From CAYHPY01 sp964358485 (GTDB lineage: Bacteria > Elusimicrobiota > Elusimicrobia > UBA1565 > UBA9628): a stretch of DNA of 36,767 bases. The stretch covers positions 1 to 36,767 of the forward strand of contig CAYHPY010000031.1 in NCBI GenBank assembly GCA_964358485.1, in the 5' to 3' direction. The notes beneath the pieces are model-generated. The model was not told the DNA's origin. It did not search any database and worked only from the letters and a program-made list of their open reading frames with translations. The number at the start of each line of letters is the position of its first letter. Position 1 is the first letter of the stretch. A program made the position numbers and the translations under genes. Below are positions 1 to 7,938 of this stretch, in pieces.

Positions 1-1
1 C

Positions 2-523
<522 letters not shown>

Positions 524-537
524 AGCACCCGCATGAG

Positions 538-595
538 TCCCGCGGATTCCCCGGCTCCGGTCAACCCGTGCGCCGGGGCCGCGGGATTCTCTTTT
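538..595 (+). terminator. Rho-independent terminator after recA
   Basis: An 8-bp perfect outer stem (538-545 with 579-586) continues after a 3-nt bulge into a 7-bp GC inner stem (549-555 with 572-578). A T-rich tract runs 587-595. The hairpin is very GC-rich and lies just behind recA. The T tract runs into the TTG start proposed for the next gene, so recA transcripts should mostly end before xerD. Confidence 0.8.
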
Positions 596-1469
596 GGACG
601 AGTACCTCAAGCACATCTCCCTTGAGCGGGGCCTGTCTAAAAACACCTGCTCGGCCTACGGCCGGGACCTGACGCAGTTTCTGGCCTACCTAAAAAAGAT
701 CAAGACCGCCGTTCTCTCTGCCACGGCCCAAAGCGTCTCGGATTACCTTTGGGAGCTTAAATCCGAGAAAGGCCTGGCCGCCTCTTCCCTCTTCCGCAAG
801 GTCCAAGCCATCAAGTCCTTCTACGCCTTCCAGGCCGTTGAGCGCCGCATCGAGGTCAGCCCCGTGGAGGATTTCCGCTCCCCGCGCCTGCCGGCGCGCC
901 TGCCGCGCTATTTATCCCAGGAGGAAGTGGATCGGCTTCTGAAGGTCCCGGTGGACGGCTCCTTCGAGTCGGTCCGGGCGCGGACCATGCTGGAGGTCCT
1001 TTACGCCACCGGCATGCGGGTCTCGGAGCTGGTCGGCCTGCGCTCGGAGTACGTCAATCTCCAGGACGGCTGGGTGCGGGTCCTGGGCAAGGGCTCCAAG
1101 GAGCGCATGATCCCCATCCATCCCCGCGCCCGCTCGCTTCTGCGCCAGTACCTGGCCCTGCGGGAGCGGCGCTTTTCGGCCAAGTCGGCGGCTCCCGAGG
1201 TCTTCCTGGGGCGGGGGGGAAATCGCCTGTCGCGGGAGCAGTTTTGGAAAGACTTGAACGCCCTGGGCAAGAAGGCGGGCTTGTCGGCCCGCCTTTATCC
1301 GCATCTATTGCGCCACAGCTTCGCGACTCATTTATTGGCCCACGGGGCCGACCTGCGCGCCGTCCAGGAGCTTTTGGGCCACGCCAGCCTGGCCACCACC
1401 CAGATCTACACCCATGTCGCCCCGGCGGGTCTCAAGGAATCCCACCGCAAGGCCCATCCCCGGGGCTAA
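594..1469 (+). CDS. Tyrosine recombinase XerC/XerD
   Basis: Site-specific tyrosine recombinase of the XerC/XerD type, expected to resolve chromosome dimers at a dif site near FtsK. It has 291 residues against about 300 for the family. The SAM-like core-binding domain spans about 1-95 and the catalytic domain about 105-285. All six catalytic residues are visible: R142 (GMRVSEL), K166 (GKGSKER), H237 and R240 (HLLRH), H263 (LLGH) and nucleophile Y272 (QIYTH). The only in-frame start is TTG at 594, inside the T tract of the recA terminator. No ribosome-binding site is visible. Codons just upstream would read DSLL, which also fits the family N-terminus, so the true start is unclear. XerC cannot be told from XerD here. 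Confidence 0.93.
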   Translation: MDEYLKHISLERGLSKNTCSAYGRDLTQFLAYLKKIKTAVLSATAQSVSDYLWELKSEKGLAASSLFRKVQAIKSFYAFQAVERRIEVSPVEDFRSPRLPARLPRYLSQEEVDRLLKVPVDGSFESVRARTMLEVLYATGMRVSELVGLRSEYVNLQDGWVRVLGKGSKERMIPIHPRARSLLRQYLALRERRFSAKSAAPEVFLGRGGNRLSREQFWKDLNALGKKAGLSARLYPHLLRHSFATHLLAHGADLRAVQELLGHASLATTQIYTHVAPAGLKESHRKAHPRG

Positions 1470-1513
1470 ACGAAAGAGACGGGCCGCCCATGGCAAGGCG
1501 CGCGGCCCCGGGC

Positions 1514-1519
1514 TATACT
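1514..1519 (+). promoter_or_regulatory. -10 box upstream of the Ca-binding-repeat gene
   Basis: TATACT lies 12 nt before ATG 1532, with only a weak -35 candidate (TGGCAA, 17 bp upstream). Transcription would begin around 1526, leaving a leader of about 6 nt. Confidence 0.45.
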
Positions 1520-1531
1520 ATGGGGGTCCCC

Positions 1532-2413
1532 ATGATCAGCCTGCTTCCGGTCTTTTTACTGGTTCTCGGCGCCTGGGGCCAGCAAGCCCTTGAGGCTCCC
1601 GAAAAATCCGGGGTGGTGGAGGCGGTGGAAGCCGCGCTGGGAACCCCGGCCCCCAAGGCCGCCGCGCCGGCGCAAGAGGCCGACGCTCGGCGCCTTCGCC
1701 CGCTGGAGACCCACGTCAAACTGGTGGACGTCGATGAGGATTGCGGCGGGCTCCAGGGGTCGAGCTTCAAGGACCCCGAGGTCATGATCCTGAAGTATCA
1801 TCCGCCCAAGCCGCCTCCCAAGGACCCGCTCATCTTCGACCTTCACGGCGACGGGGTTCGCACCAATAGGCAAAAAACTCGTTTTGACCTGGACGGCGAC
1901 GGCGTCCTGGAGGCGGTGAGCGACGTCTCCCCCGGCGACGGCCTGCTGATCTTCGACGCCGACGGCGACGGCCGCCCCGGCGAAAGCGGCAGAGAGGTCT
2001 TCGGGGACGCCTCGGATGTAAACGGCGACGGCAAAGCCGACGGCCTGCCCGACGGCTTCGAGGCTCTCAACGCCTTGGTCGCCCTGGCCGTGGTTCGGGG
2101 GGTCCTGGCCGAGGGGGCCGCCGCGGACGGGCGCCTGGACGCGTCCGAACTGGGGGCCTTGGAAAAATCCTTCGGCTTGGCCGTCAAACAGGGAGGCTTC
2201 GGGGGGCGGGTGGTCTCCTTGGCCAAGGCCCGCATCGCGGCGGTGGAGCTGGCCTCCTGGCCGTCGGAGCGGACCAAGAATTTCGACAATCAAGGAAACG
2301 ATCTCAGCAAGCGGCGGGGGGCGATGTTCTTGAGAACCGACGGCTCCAAGGGAACCTATTCGACCATGTGGCTCTCCTCCACGGCGGTCGCGAAAAAAGC
2401 CTGTCCCCGGTGA
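1532..2413 (+). CDS. Exported protein with EF-hand-like calcium-binding repeats
   Basis: A 293-residue predicted secreted protein. ATG 1532 opens directly onto a Sec signal peptide (MISLLPVFLLVLGAWG). Two in-frame ATGs at 1490 and 1520 are less likely because a -10 box lies at 1514. The middle holds repeated Asp-rich loops of the DxDGDG type: FDLDGDGVLE, FDADGDGRPGE and DVNGDGKADG. These are followed by a helical stretch. The layout (a strand ending in DLHGDG, then FDLDGDG, then a GLLIFDADGDG loop, then EVFGD) resembles the calcium-binding segment found near RTX/VCBS repeats of large surface proteins, although this protein is short. Family assignment is by motif only. The TGA stop lies inside a 40-bp repeat whose second copy is at 3735, so the original C-terminus may have been altered. 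Confidence 0.75.
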   Translation: MISLLPVFLLVLGAWGQQALEAPEKSGVVEAVEAALGTPAPKAAAPAQEADARRLRPLETHVKLVDVDEDCGGLQGSSFKDPEVMILKYHPPKPPPKDPLIFDLHGDGVRTNRQKTRFDLDGDGVLEAVSDVSPGDGLLIFDADGDGRPGESGREVFGDASDVNGDGKADGLPDGFEALNALVALAVVRGVLAEGAAADGRLDASELGALEKSFGLAVKQGGFGGRVVSLAKARIAAVELASWPSERTKNFDNQGNDLSKRRGAMFLRTDGSKGTYSTMWLSSTAVAKKACPR

Positions 2414-2423
2414 TCAGGCCCGC
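2384..2423 (+). repeat. 40-bp direct repeat, copy 1
   Basis: It matches 3735-3774 at 38 of 40 positions. The core, CCTGTCCCCGGTGATCAGG, carries the palindrome TGATCA. The TGA in this core is the stop codon of the upstream gene (2411-2413). The GGGGACAGGC element on the opposite strand resembles short intergenic repeats of the REP type seen in other GC-rich genomes; that comparison is from memory. Confidence 0.85.
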
Positions 2424-2447
2424 CACGATCATTTCGCAGGGCCCCCC

Positions 2448-2476
2448 TTGAAACGGGCCGTTTCCGGGTCTACACT
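2448..2476 (+). promoter_or_regulatory. Sigma-70-type promoter of the lipoprotein gene
   Basis: TTGAAA at 2448-2453, a 17-bp spacer and TACACT at 2471-2476. Only six bases separate the -10 box from the GTG start at 2483, so the transcript should be leaderless. Confidence 0.7.
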
Positions 2477-2482
2477 TAGCGG

Positions 2483-3562
2483 GTGAAAGTCCGACTCTTC
2501 CACTTGGCGTTGGCGGTCGCGCTCGCGGCTTGCGACCGCAAAGAGCCTTCCGCGCCCGCTCCGACCCTGGAGCCCCCGCCGACAAAAATCGCCCCCCCAC
2601 CGGGGCCTCGAGCGCGGGAGGCCCGGCCCGAGTGGTTGTCTCAATTGAGCCCCCAGGCCCAGGAGGCGTGGCTCAGGTCCAAACATAAGCCCGACCTCAG
2701 CCGGGGACCCATCCACCTCCTCGCGAAACTGCCTTCCAAGCAGCAGGTTGATTTGGTCAAGAGCCGGGATGACGCCCCTGAAGCCGACGCCTACCGGAGG
2801 CGGCGGGAGGCCGAGGACCGGACCGAGCTGGTCCGGCCCGCGCCCCCGGAATTCAAGCCCGAAGGACGCCGTATGGCCCGGCTGAGGCTCATCCCCAAGT
2901 CGCCGACGATGCGCGTCGGCGAGAATTTCTGGTACCGGCTGGAATTTCAGAACATCGGGGAAGAGCCTATCACGCTCGACGAATCGCCGTCGTTTTGGAA
3001 GATCGGCAACGCTCTCAATAACAAGGTGGAGTTTCGCCTCATCCCTCCGGAGGGCAAGGAGGAAAGGGGCGTCGTCAATTTCCAGCTAGGTCACTGCGTC
3101 CCCAATGAGCACGAGTTCCCCAAGTATGTCGTCACCGAAAAGGATCGGGAAAGGTTTTTGGCCGACCTCACTGAGAAAAGGCGGCGGGAAATCTCGCGCT
3201 GGAAACATCTGATGGTGACTCTCCAGCCCGGGGAAACTCTTTTCACACGGCCCTGGGCCTGGGGGGACGACGACGAGCGCACCAGCCGCCGCATAGAATG
3301 CGAGATTCCCGATTCTCCCGTGACCGGGGAATTCCGCGAGTTGGTGTTGAGGTCCGGGTTCAAGTTCGACCGGCCCGGGGCTTACCGGATCAAGGCGATT
3401 TACATGGACCCCCACCCCAAGCCACCCACGGAGGAGGAATTTCAGCGTGGCGAAAAATTCGGGGTCAGCCGCCGGCACAAAATAAAGCGGTACGAGGAAC
3501 GCCTCTCCGAAACGCTTGGCATCGTTGAGTCAATTGAAGTGACCGTTGATGTTCACCAATGA
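2483..3562 (+). CDS. Predicted lipoprotein of unknown function
   Basis: A 359-residue protein. The N-terminus is a lipoprotein signal peptide ending in LAAC, with the lipidated Cys at position 17. A Pro/Arg-rich linker spans about 20-130. The C-terminal half is rich in alternating beta strands and looks like an immunoglobulin-like sandwich (phrases such as GENFWYRLEFQNIGEEPITL and TLQPGETLF). No enzyme motif is visible and I do not recognise a family. The GTG start is fixed by the promoter six bases upstream. Its stop overlaps the next start (ATGA at 3559), so the two genes form a small operon. It sits between the two copies of the 40-bp direct repeat and could have arrived as part of that segment. 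Confidence 0.75.
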   Translation: MKVRLFHLALAVALAACDRKEPSAPAPTLEPPPTKIAPPPGPRAREARPEWLSQLSPQAQEAWLRSKHKPDLSRGPIHLLAKLPSKQQVDLVKSRDDAPEADAYRRRREAEDRTELVRPAPPEFKPEGRRMARLRLIPKSPTMRVGENFWYRLEFQNIGEEPITLDESPSFWKIGNALNNKVEFRLIPPEGKEERGVVNFQLGHCVPNEHEFPKYVVTEKDRERFLADLTEKRRREISRWKHLMVTLQPGETLFTRPWAWGDDDERTSRRIECEIPDSPVTGEFRELVLRSGFKFDRPGAYRIKAIYMDPHPKPPTEEEFQRGEKFGVSRRHKIKRYEERLSETLGIVESIEVTVDVHQ

Positions 3563-3906
3563 ATGCCTTGATTATTGCCCTATTACTCGCTCCGCTCCCC
3601 GCCTACTCGGGCGTTCCTTGCCTTCAGGAACCCGCCGAACGCAAGGCGCCTTGCACTGCCTCTCAGGGCGAGAAGGATTTGATCATGGAGTCGGTGAACG
3701 AAGGCATGAATGCTTATGAGGCCTACGTGCCGGCGCGGTCGCCAAAAATGCCTGTCCCCGGTGATCAGGCCCGCGCCGGGGCCGTTTCCAGGCCCCCCGC
3801 GACGTTAGCCGGAAGGTCCTTGACGTTCGCCACGCGGCCCCCGGCCATGATCAGCACGCGCTCCACCACGTGTTCCAGCTCCCGGATGTTTCCGGGCCAG
3901 CGGTAG
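3559..3906 (+). pseudogene. Exported protein gene, probably truncated by repeat copy 2
   Basis: It starts with ATG overlapping the stop of the lipoprotein gene (ATGA). It encodes a Sec signal peptide (MNALIIALLLAPLPAYSG) and about 40 further plausible residues with two Cys. From about codon 60 the frame enters the 40-bp repeat (3735-3774) and then runs antisense through the 3' end of the convergent AAA+ gene until a chance stop at 3904. The downstream part therefore looks like read-through, not original coding sequence. I interpret it as a 3'-truncated gene; a short functional peptide cannot be excluded. Confidence 0.55.
3735..3774 (+). repeat. 40-bp direct repeat, copy 2
   Basis: It differs from 2384-2423 at two positions and has the same orientation. 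On the minus strand its TGATCA core gives the TGA stop of the AAA+ gene (3765-3767). On the plus strand it breaks the 3559 reading frame. The two copies flank 1311 bp holding the lipoprotein gene. Confidence 0.85.
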
Positions 3907-4634
3907 TTCTCCAGGGCCGCGGCGGCCTCGGCTGAAAACGAGCATGCTTTCCCGTGGAGCTTTTGCCGCCATTTTTTTAGGAAGTGGCGGGCCAGGGGCA
4001 TAATGTCCTCGCGGCGCTCGCGCAGGGGGGGGATCTCGATCGGGAAGACTTTAAGACGATAATACAGGTCCTCCCGGATTTTCCCCTCCTTAAGGAGCTT
4101 GGAGAGGTCCCGGTTGCTCGCGAAAATCAGCCGCCCGTAAACCCGGATGGGGTGGCAGTCGCCCACGCGGCGGACCTCCCCTTCCTGAAGGACCCTGAGG
4201 AGCTTGACCTGAAGCGCCGGGGTGGTTTCGCTGATCTCGTCGAGAAACAGGCTTCCCCCGTTGGCCTCCTCGAAAAGGCCCCGCTTGTTGCGATAGGCGT
4301 CCGTAAACGCCCCCCGGGCGTGGCCGAAGAGCTCGCTCTCCAGCAAGCCGTCGGGAAGCGCGCCGCAATTGACGGCGACGAAAGCTCCTGCGCGCTGGGC
4401 TCCCGCGTCATGGAGGGCGCGGGCGACGAGCTCTTTTCCCGTGCCCGATTCCCCCGAGATGTAGACGGCGGCCGAGGTGGGCGCCACCCTGCGGACCAAG
4501 GCGAGGACGGCGCGCATCTTGGAGCTGGAGTAGATGATCGAGTCAAACGGCCCCCGGTCCGGGGCCTCCTCCAAGGGCGGCGGGGCGGCGGGACTCGCGT
4601 TCCAGGGTCCGGCGGACGGCGCGGCGGTTAACAT
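3765..4634 (-). CDS. Sigma-54-type AAA+ activator domain without DNA-binding domain
   Basis: A 289-residue protein of the NtrC/PspF AAA+ family, whose members remodel sigma-54 RNA polymerase holoenzyme using ATP. Visible motifs: Walker A GESGTGKE (61-68), Walker B SLFLDEI (about 128-134), an arginine-finger region around REDLYYRL and sensor II WPGNIREL (247-254). The sigma-54 contact loop reads GAFTDA (108-113), not GAFTGA, keeping the key Thr. About 30 residues precede the AAA+ core, with no receiver, GAF or PAS domain. The protein ends about 35 residues after sensor II, inside the 40-bp repeat, with no FIS-type helix-turn-helix. It may be truncated, or it may activate from solution. It is divergent from the response regulator at 4770, a possible functional neighbour. 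Confidence 0.85.
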   Translation of the reverse strand: MLTAAPSAGPWNASPAAPPPLEEAPDRGPFDSIIYSSSKMRAVLALVRRVAPTSAAVYISGESGTGKELVARALHDAGAQRAGAFVAVNCGALPDGLLESELFGHARGAFTDAYRNKRGLFEEANGGSLFLDEISETTPALQVKLLRVLQEGEVRRVGDCHPIRVYGRLIFASNRDLSKLLKEGKIREDLYYRLKVFPIEIPPLRERREDIMPLARHFLKKWRQKLHGKACSFSAEAAAALENYRWPGNIRELEHVVERVLIMAGGRVANVKDLPANVAGGLETAPARA

Positions 4635-4654
4635 GGCTGACCTCGGCTTCAGCG

Positions 4655-4660
4655 ATTATA
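4655..4660 (-). promoter_or_regulatory. -10 box of the AAA+ gene
   Basis: TATAAT on the minus strand, 20 nt before ATG 4634, with a GAGG ribosome-binding candidate close to the start. No clear -35 box is seen at 16-18 bp. Confidence 0.5.
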
Positions 4661-4751
4661 CCTTCCCCTGGAAATCGGCCCCGCTAAACTATTTGTAAAG
4701 TTTTTATAAAGGCGGGAAAGGAAGCGTTCGCCCCCCCCCCGGCGGTTAATG

Positions 4752-4757
4752 TAGAAT
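4752..4757 (+). promoter_or_regulatory. -10 box of the regulator-kinase-ABC operon
   Basis: TAGAAT lies 12 nt before ATG 4770. A run of ten C (4731-4740) occupies the -35/spacer zone, and an AT-rich imperfect palindrome around 4686-4710 lies further upstream between the divergent genes. No Shine-Dalgarno is visible, so the leader is about 6 nt at most. Confidence 0.5.
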
Positions 4758-4769
4758 TCAACTGATCGG

Positions 4770-5477
4770 ATGATGAAAAGATCGACGATTCTCTTGGTGG
4801 AGGATGAGAATCCTCTGCGCGCGCTCCTGCGGCTCAACCTCCGCGGGGAGGGCTATCGGGTGCTCGCCGCCGCCACCGCCGAGCGCGGGCTGGCGCTGTT
4901 CAAGAGCCGCGAGCCGGATTTGATCGTCCTGGACGTGACGCTTCCGGGCATGGACGGTTTCGAGCTGTGCCGCCGCGTGCGGCAGTCTAGGGACGTCCCG
5001 ATTCTTTTCCTGACCGCCAAGAAATCCGAGGTGGACAAGGTTCTCGGGCTCAAGCTCGGCGGGGACGATTTCGTCACCAAGCCGTTTTCCCTCCCGGAAT
5101 TGCTCGCGCGCATCGAGGCTCTGGACCGGCGCGCCAACGGGGCTTTGCGCCCCAACGACCGGATTCTCTCGGCGAGAGGCGTGACCCTGGACCCCGACGC
5201 CCGGGAGGCGATGGTCCGGGGAAAGCCGATCGTGCTGTGCCCCAAGGAATTCGAGCTCCTGAGGCTCTTTCTCTCCTCCAAGGGCCGGATTTTTTCCCGG
5301 GAACAGCTCATGAAAAAAGTGTGGGGCTACGAGCGTTCCATGAAAATCGAGACCCGAACCGTGGACCAGCACGTGGCCCTCTTGCGCAAAAAGCTTCGGC
5401 CCGAGCAGGCCTTGATCGAAACCGTCTCCAAGGGCGGCTATCGGCTGAGGGCCCCTCGGCCCCGGAGGCGGGCGTGA
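4770..5477 (+). CDS. OmpR/PhoB-family response regulator
   Basis: A 235-residue two-domain regulator. The receiver domain (about 5-125) has the acidic pair E11/D12, phosphoacceptor D55 (LIVLDVTLPGMDG), T82 and K104 (FVTKPF), so it looks fully competent. The C-terminal winged-helix domain (about 135-230) has the typical LCPKEFELLRLF and TVDQHVALLRKKL segments and is expected to bind promoter DNA. The start is ATG 4770 or the adjacent ATG 4773. The stop overlaps the kinase start by four bases (GTGA), so the pair is co-transcribed and is surely a cognate two-component system. Downstream exported and ABC-transporter genes in the same run suggest a transport or envelope-stress output. Confidence 0.95.
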   Translation: MMKRSTILLVEDENPLRALLRLNLRGEGYRVLAAATAERGLALFKSREPDLIVLDVTLPGMDGFELCRRVRQSRDVPILFLTAKKSEVDKVLGLKLGGDDFVTKPFSLPELLARIEALDRRANGALRPNDRILSARGVTLDPDAREAMVRGKPIVLCPKEFELLRLFLSSKGRIFSREQLMKKVWGYERSMKIETRTVDQHVALLRKKLRPEQALIETVSKGGYRLRAPRPRRRA

Positions 5478-7336
5478 AGCGGGCTTTGGCGCGCGCCGGC
5501 CTTGAAGCCGAGTCGTTTTTGCTTCCCCTGCTTGAGGCGGTCCCGGCCGGGGTCGTCGTGGCCGACTCCGGAGGTAGGATCGTCCTGGTCAATTCCCGGA
5601 TTGAAGGGATTTTCGGCCACGCCCCCGAGGCATTGATCGGCAAAACCGTCGAATTGCTGATTCCCCGGGACAAGCGAAACGCGCACGCCCGCTCGCGGCG
5701 AGCCTACGCCGCATCCCCAAAGACCCGGGAGATGGGGCGGGGGCGAGGGATTTGCGGTTTGCGCAAGGACGGGAAGGTCATTCCTATCGAGGTGGGACTC
5801 AGCTCCATCCGGCCCAACGGGCGGACCTTGAGCATGGCCACCATCATTGACATCACTGACCGCAAACGGGCGGAGGACGCGCTTCGGGCCAGCGAGCAGA
5901 AGTATCGCCGATTCATTGAAACGACCCAGGAGGCCTTCGCGGAAATCGACAAGAACAAACGCTTGGTTTCCTTCAACGATCGGCTGTGTCGGATGTTCGG
6001 CTATTCCAAAAGTGAGTTGTTGGGATGGAAAGTATTGGATAGACTCGTTTCCCCGGAGGACCGAGAATCCTTGGCCAACCATTTGCGCAATCGCTGGCGG
6101 GGCGAGTCTGATTCCTTTGTCCAGAGGTACTCGAAGAAAAACGGGGAGCACATCTGGTTGATGGTTTCGGGAACGCCGATATTTAACGAGAAAGGCGCCA
6201 TCCAGGGCGCGTTTGCCATGATGACCGACATCACCGCCCGCAAGCATGCAGAGGACGCGCTTCGGGCCAGCGAGTCGCGCTATCGGCGGTTCATCGAAAC
6301 GACCCATGAGGCCTTCGGGGAAATCGACGCGGCCGGACGCATGGTTTCCTTCAACGAGCGCATGAATCAGATGTTCGGCTATCGCGGAAACCAGCTGCTG
6401 GGTTTGAATATAGTGGACGGACTTGTTTCCCCGGAGGACCGGGAAACCTTGGTCAACCAGCTTCGCAAGCGAAAACGCGGCCAGGCCGATTCCTACGCGC
6501 AGCGGTTCGTGAAAAAAAACGGGGAACACATCTGGGCGATGGTCACCGGCACCCCGATCCTCAACGATGCCGGAGAGGTCCGGGGCTCGTTTGCCATGAT
6601 GACCGACATCACCGACCGGGTCCGGGCCAGGGAGGCCGAGGAGAAGGTGGCGCGGGCGCTTGCCTGCAAGGAAATCCTGGCGGACATCTCCCATGAGCTG
6701 CGAACTCCCATCGCCACCCTCCGGATCGCCGCCGAGACCCTTTTGCGCCGGGGGATTTCCGGCTCAAAGGACGACGCCCTCATCTTGAAAACCATCGCCC
6801 ACCAAACCGAGCGGCTCTCGAAGCTGGTGAGCAACCTGATCCAGCTTGCCGGCCGCGATTTTACCTCGCCCGCCGCCCCTCCCACGGAGAGATTCTCCCT
6901 CTCGGGCCTGGTCGGGGGCTGCCTTCGGGATCATTCGTTTCTGGCCAAGGAAAAGCGCCTCGTCCTGCGCGGACGCGTCGAGCCCGGAATCAATATCCGC
7001 GGCAACCGCGACGAACTCCGCCAGGCGGTGGAAAACCTGATCGACAACGCGATCCAATACAATAGGCCGGGGGGAAAGGTCGAAGTCGCGCTTCGCGCCG
7101 CGGCGGGGGCGGTTCATCTCAGGGTTCGCGACACCGGGATCGGCATCAATAAGAAGGACGCCCCGAAGGTGTTCGCGCGCTTTCGCCGCACGCGCGGGGC
7201 CAGGCGGTTGAACCCGTCGGGCACGGGCCTTGGGCTGGCTATCGTCCAGCAGGTCGTTGAGGCCCACCGCGGCCGGATATCCGTGAAAAGCCGCTCCGGG
7301 GAGGGGACGACCTTCGACTTGAGCTTTCCCAAGTGA
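5474..7336 (+). CDS. Cytoplasmic histidine kinase with three PAS domains
   Basis: A 620-residue sensor kinase with no transmembrane segment. Start GTG 5474 overlaps the regulator stop and has GGAGG five bases upstream. PAS1 covers about 15-130, PAS2 about 133-258 and PAS3 about 259-385. PAS2 and PAS3 are a tandem duplication with a unit of exactly 126 codons and about two thirds identity. The HisKA domain has H407 (ISHELRTP). The ATPase domain has an N box (ENLIDNAIQYN), G1 (DTGIGI) and G2 (GTGLGL). PAS1 resembles the FixL-type subfamily in its IPRDKR, H71 and RKDG pattern, but H71 is also common in PAS domains without haem, so the ligand is open. It should phosphorylate the regulator encoded just upstream. 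The signal must be intracellular or membrane-permeable. Confidence 0.94.
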   Translation: MKRALARAGLEAESFLLPLLEAVPAGVVVADSGGRIVLVNSRIEGIFGHAPEALIGKTVELLIPRDKRNAHARSRRAYAASPKTREMGRGRGICGLRKDGKVIPIEVGLSSIRPNGRTLSMATIIDITDRKRAEDALRASEQKYRRFIETTQEAFAEIDKNKRLVSFNDRLCRMFGYSKSELLGWKVLDRLVSPEDRESLANHLRNRWRGESDSFVQRYSKKNGEHIWLMVSGTPIFNEKGAIQGAFAMMTDITARKHAEDALRASESRYRRFIETTHEAFGEIDAAGRMVSFNERMNQMFGYRGNQLLGLNIVDGLVSPEDRETLVNQLRKRKRGQADSYAQRFVKKNGEHIWAMVTGTPILNDAGEVRGSFAMMTDITDRVRAREAEEKVARALACKEILADISHELRTPIATLRIAAETLLRRGISGSKDDALILKTIAHQTERLSKLVSNLIQLAGRDFTSPAAPPTERFSLSGLVGGCLRDHSFLAKEKRLVLRGRVEPGINIRGNRDELRQAVENLIDNAIQYNRPGGKVEVALRAAAGAVHLRVRDTGIGINKKDAPKVFARFRRTRGARRLNPSGTGLGLAIVQQVVEAHRGRISVKSRSGEGTTFDLSFPK

Positions 7337-7938
7337 TGGGGCGGATTGCGGGGGTTCTGGCGCTCGCGGCGGGGCTTTGCGCCGCCGCGCCCGCCAAAAA
7401 GGCGGCGCCCGAGGTTCTCAAGCTCGTCAATTATTTTCTGGAAACGCCCACCGGAAACCTGGCCCCGGAGGCGGTGGAATCGTTTTTGGCCGTCGATCCG
7501 GATTCTTTGCCCAAGAAGCTCCGAAACCGCTACCAATCCAAGCGCATCGAGCTTCTGGCCTTGAAGCACACCACCGAGCGCAACGCGCGCAAGGGGAACT
7601 TCCGCATCCACGATGAGAACTGCGCCCCGCCCCCCGGCTCCAAGGGAACCGACCCGGCGGTTTTTCGCGCCGGGGGTTTTTGGGAGGAAATCCGGGAGGA
7701 AGAAGAGAGCTTCCTGTTGAGGGAAACGAGCTGTTCGGAGGAGGATTTGATGTGCGAGTTCTCCCTGCAGATCGCCCTGGAAAAAGACCGGAAGGGCCGG
7801 GTGGTGAGGCGGTATTTCCTGCACCCCAACGATCCCCTGATGGCCTACATCGCCACCTTCCGCAGCGGCAAGGGAACCGGGAACACGAAGTTCTTCGGCC
7901 TGGGCGGACCCAACTGCCCCCGGGACCGTTCGAAATGA
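7336..7938 (+). CDS. Exported protein of unknown function
   Basis: A 200-residue protein with an N-terminal signal peptide (MGRIAGVLALAAGLCAAAPA). Start ATG 7336 overlaps the TGA of the kinase by one base; an adjacent GTG at 7333 is possible. The mature part has a helical, charged N-half and five Cys after the signal peptide (in ENCAPP, ETSCSEED, LMCEF and GPNCPRD), perhaps for disulfides in the periplasm. No family is recognised. It lies in the middle of the regulator-kinase-ABC operon and its stop overlaps the ATPase start (ATGA), so a periplasmic role linked to that transporter or sensor is reasonable but inferred. Confidence 0.7.
   Translation: MGRIAGVLALAAGLCAAAPAKKAAPEVLKLVNYFLETPTGNLAPEAVESFLAVDPDSLPKKLRNRYQSKRIELLALKHTTERNARKGNFRIHDENCAPPPGSKGTDPAVFRAGGFWEEIREEEESFLLRETSCSEEDLMCEFSLQIALEKDRKGRVVRRYFLHPNDPLMAYIATFRSGKGTGNTKFFGLGGPNCPRDRSK

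Noticed and set aside
5437..6694. Large minus-strand ORF under the histidine kinase
   Set aside because: Pure antisense shadow of a clearly recognisable kinase; no motifs of its own.
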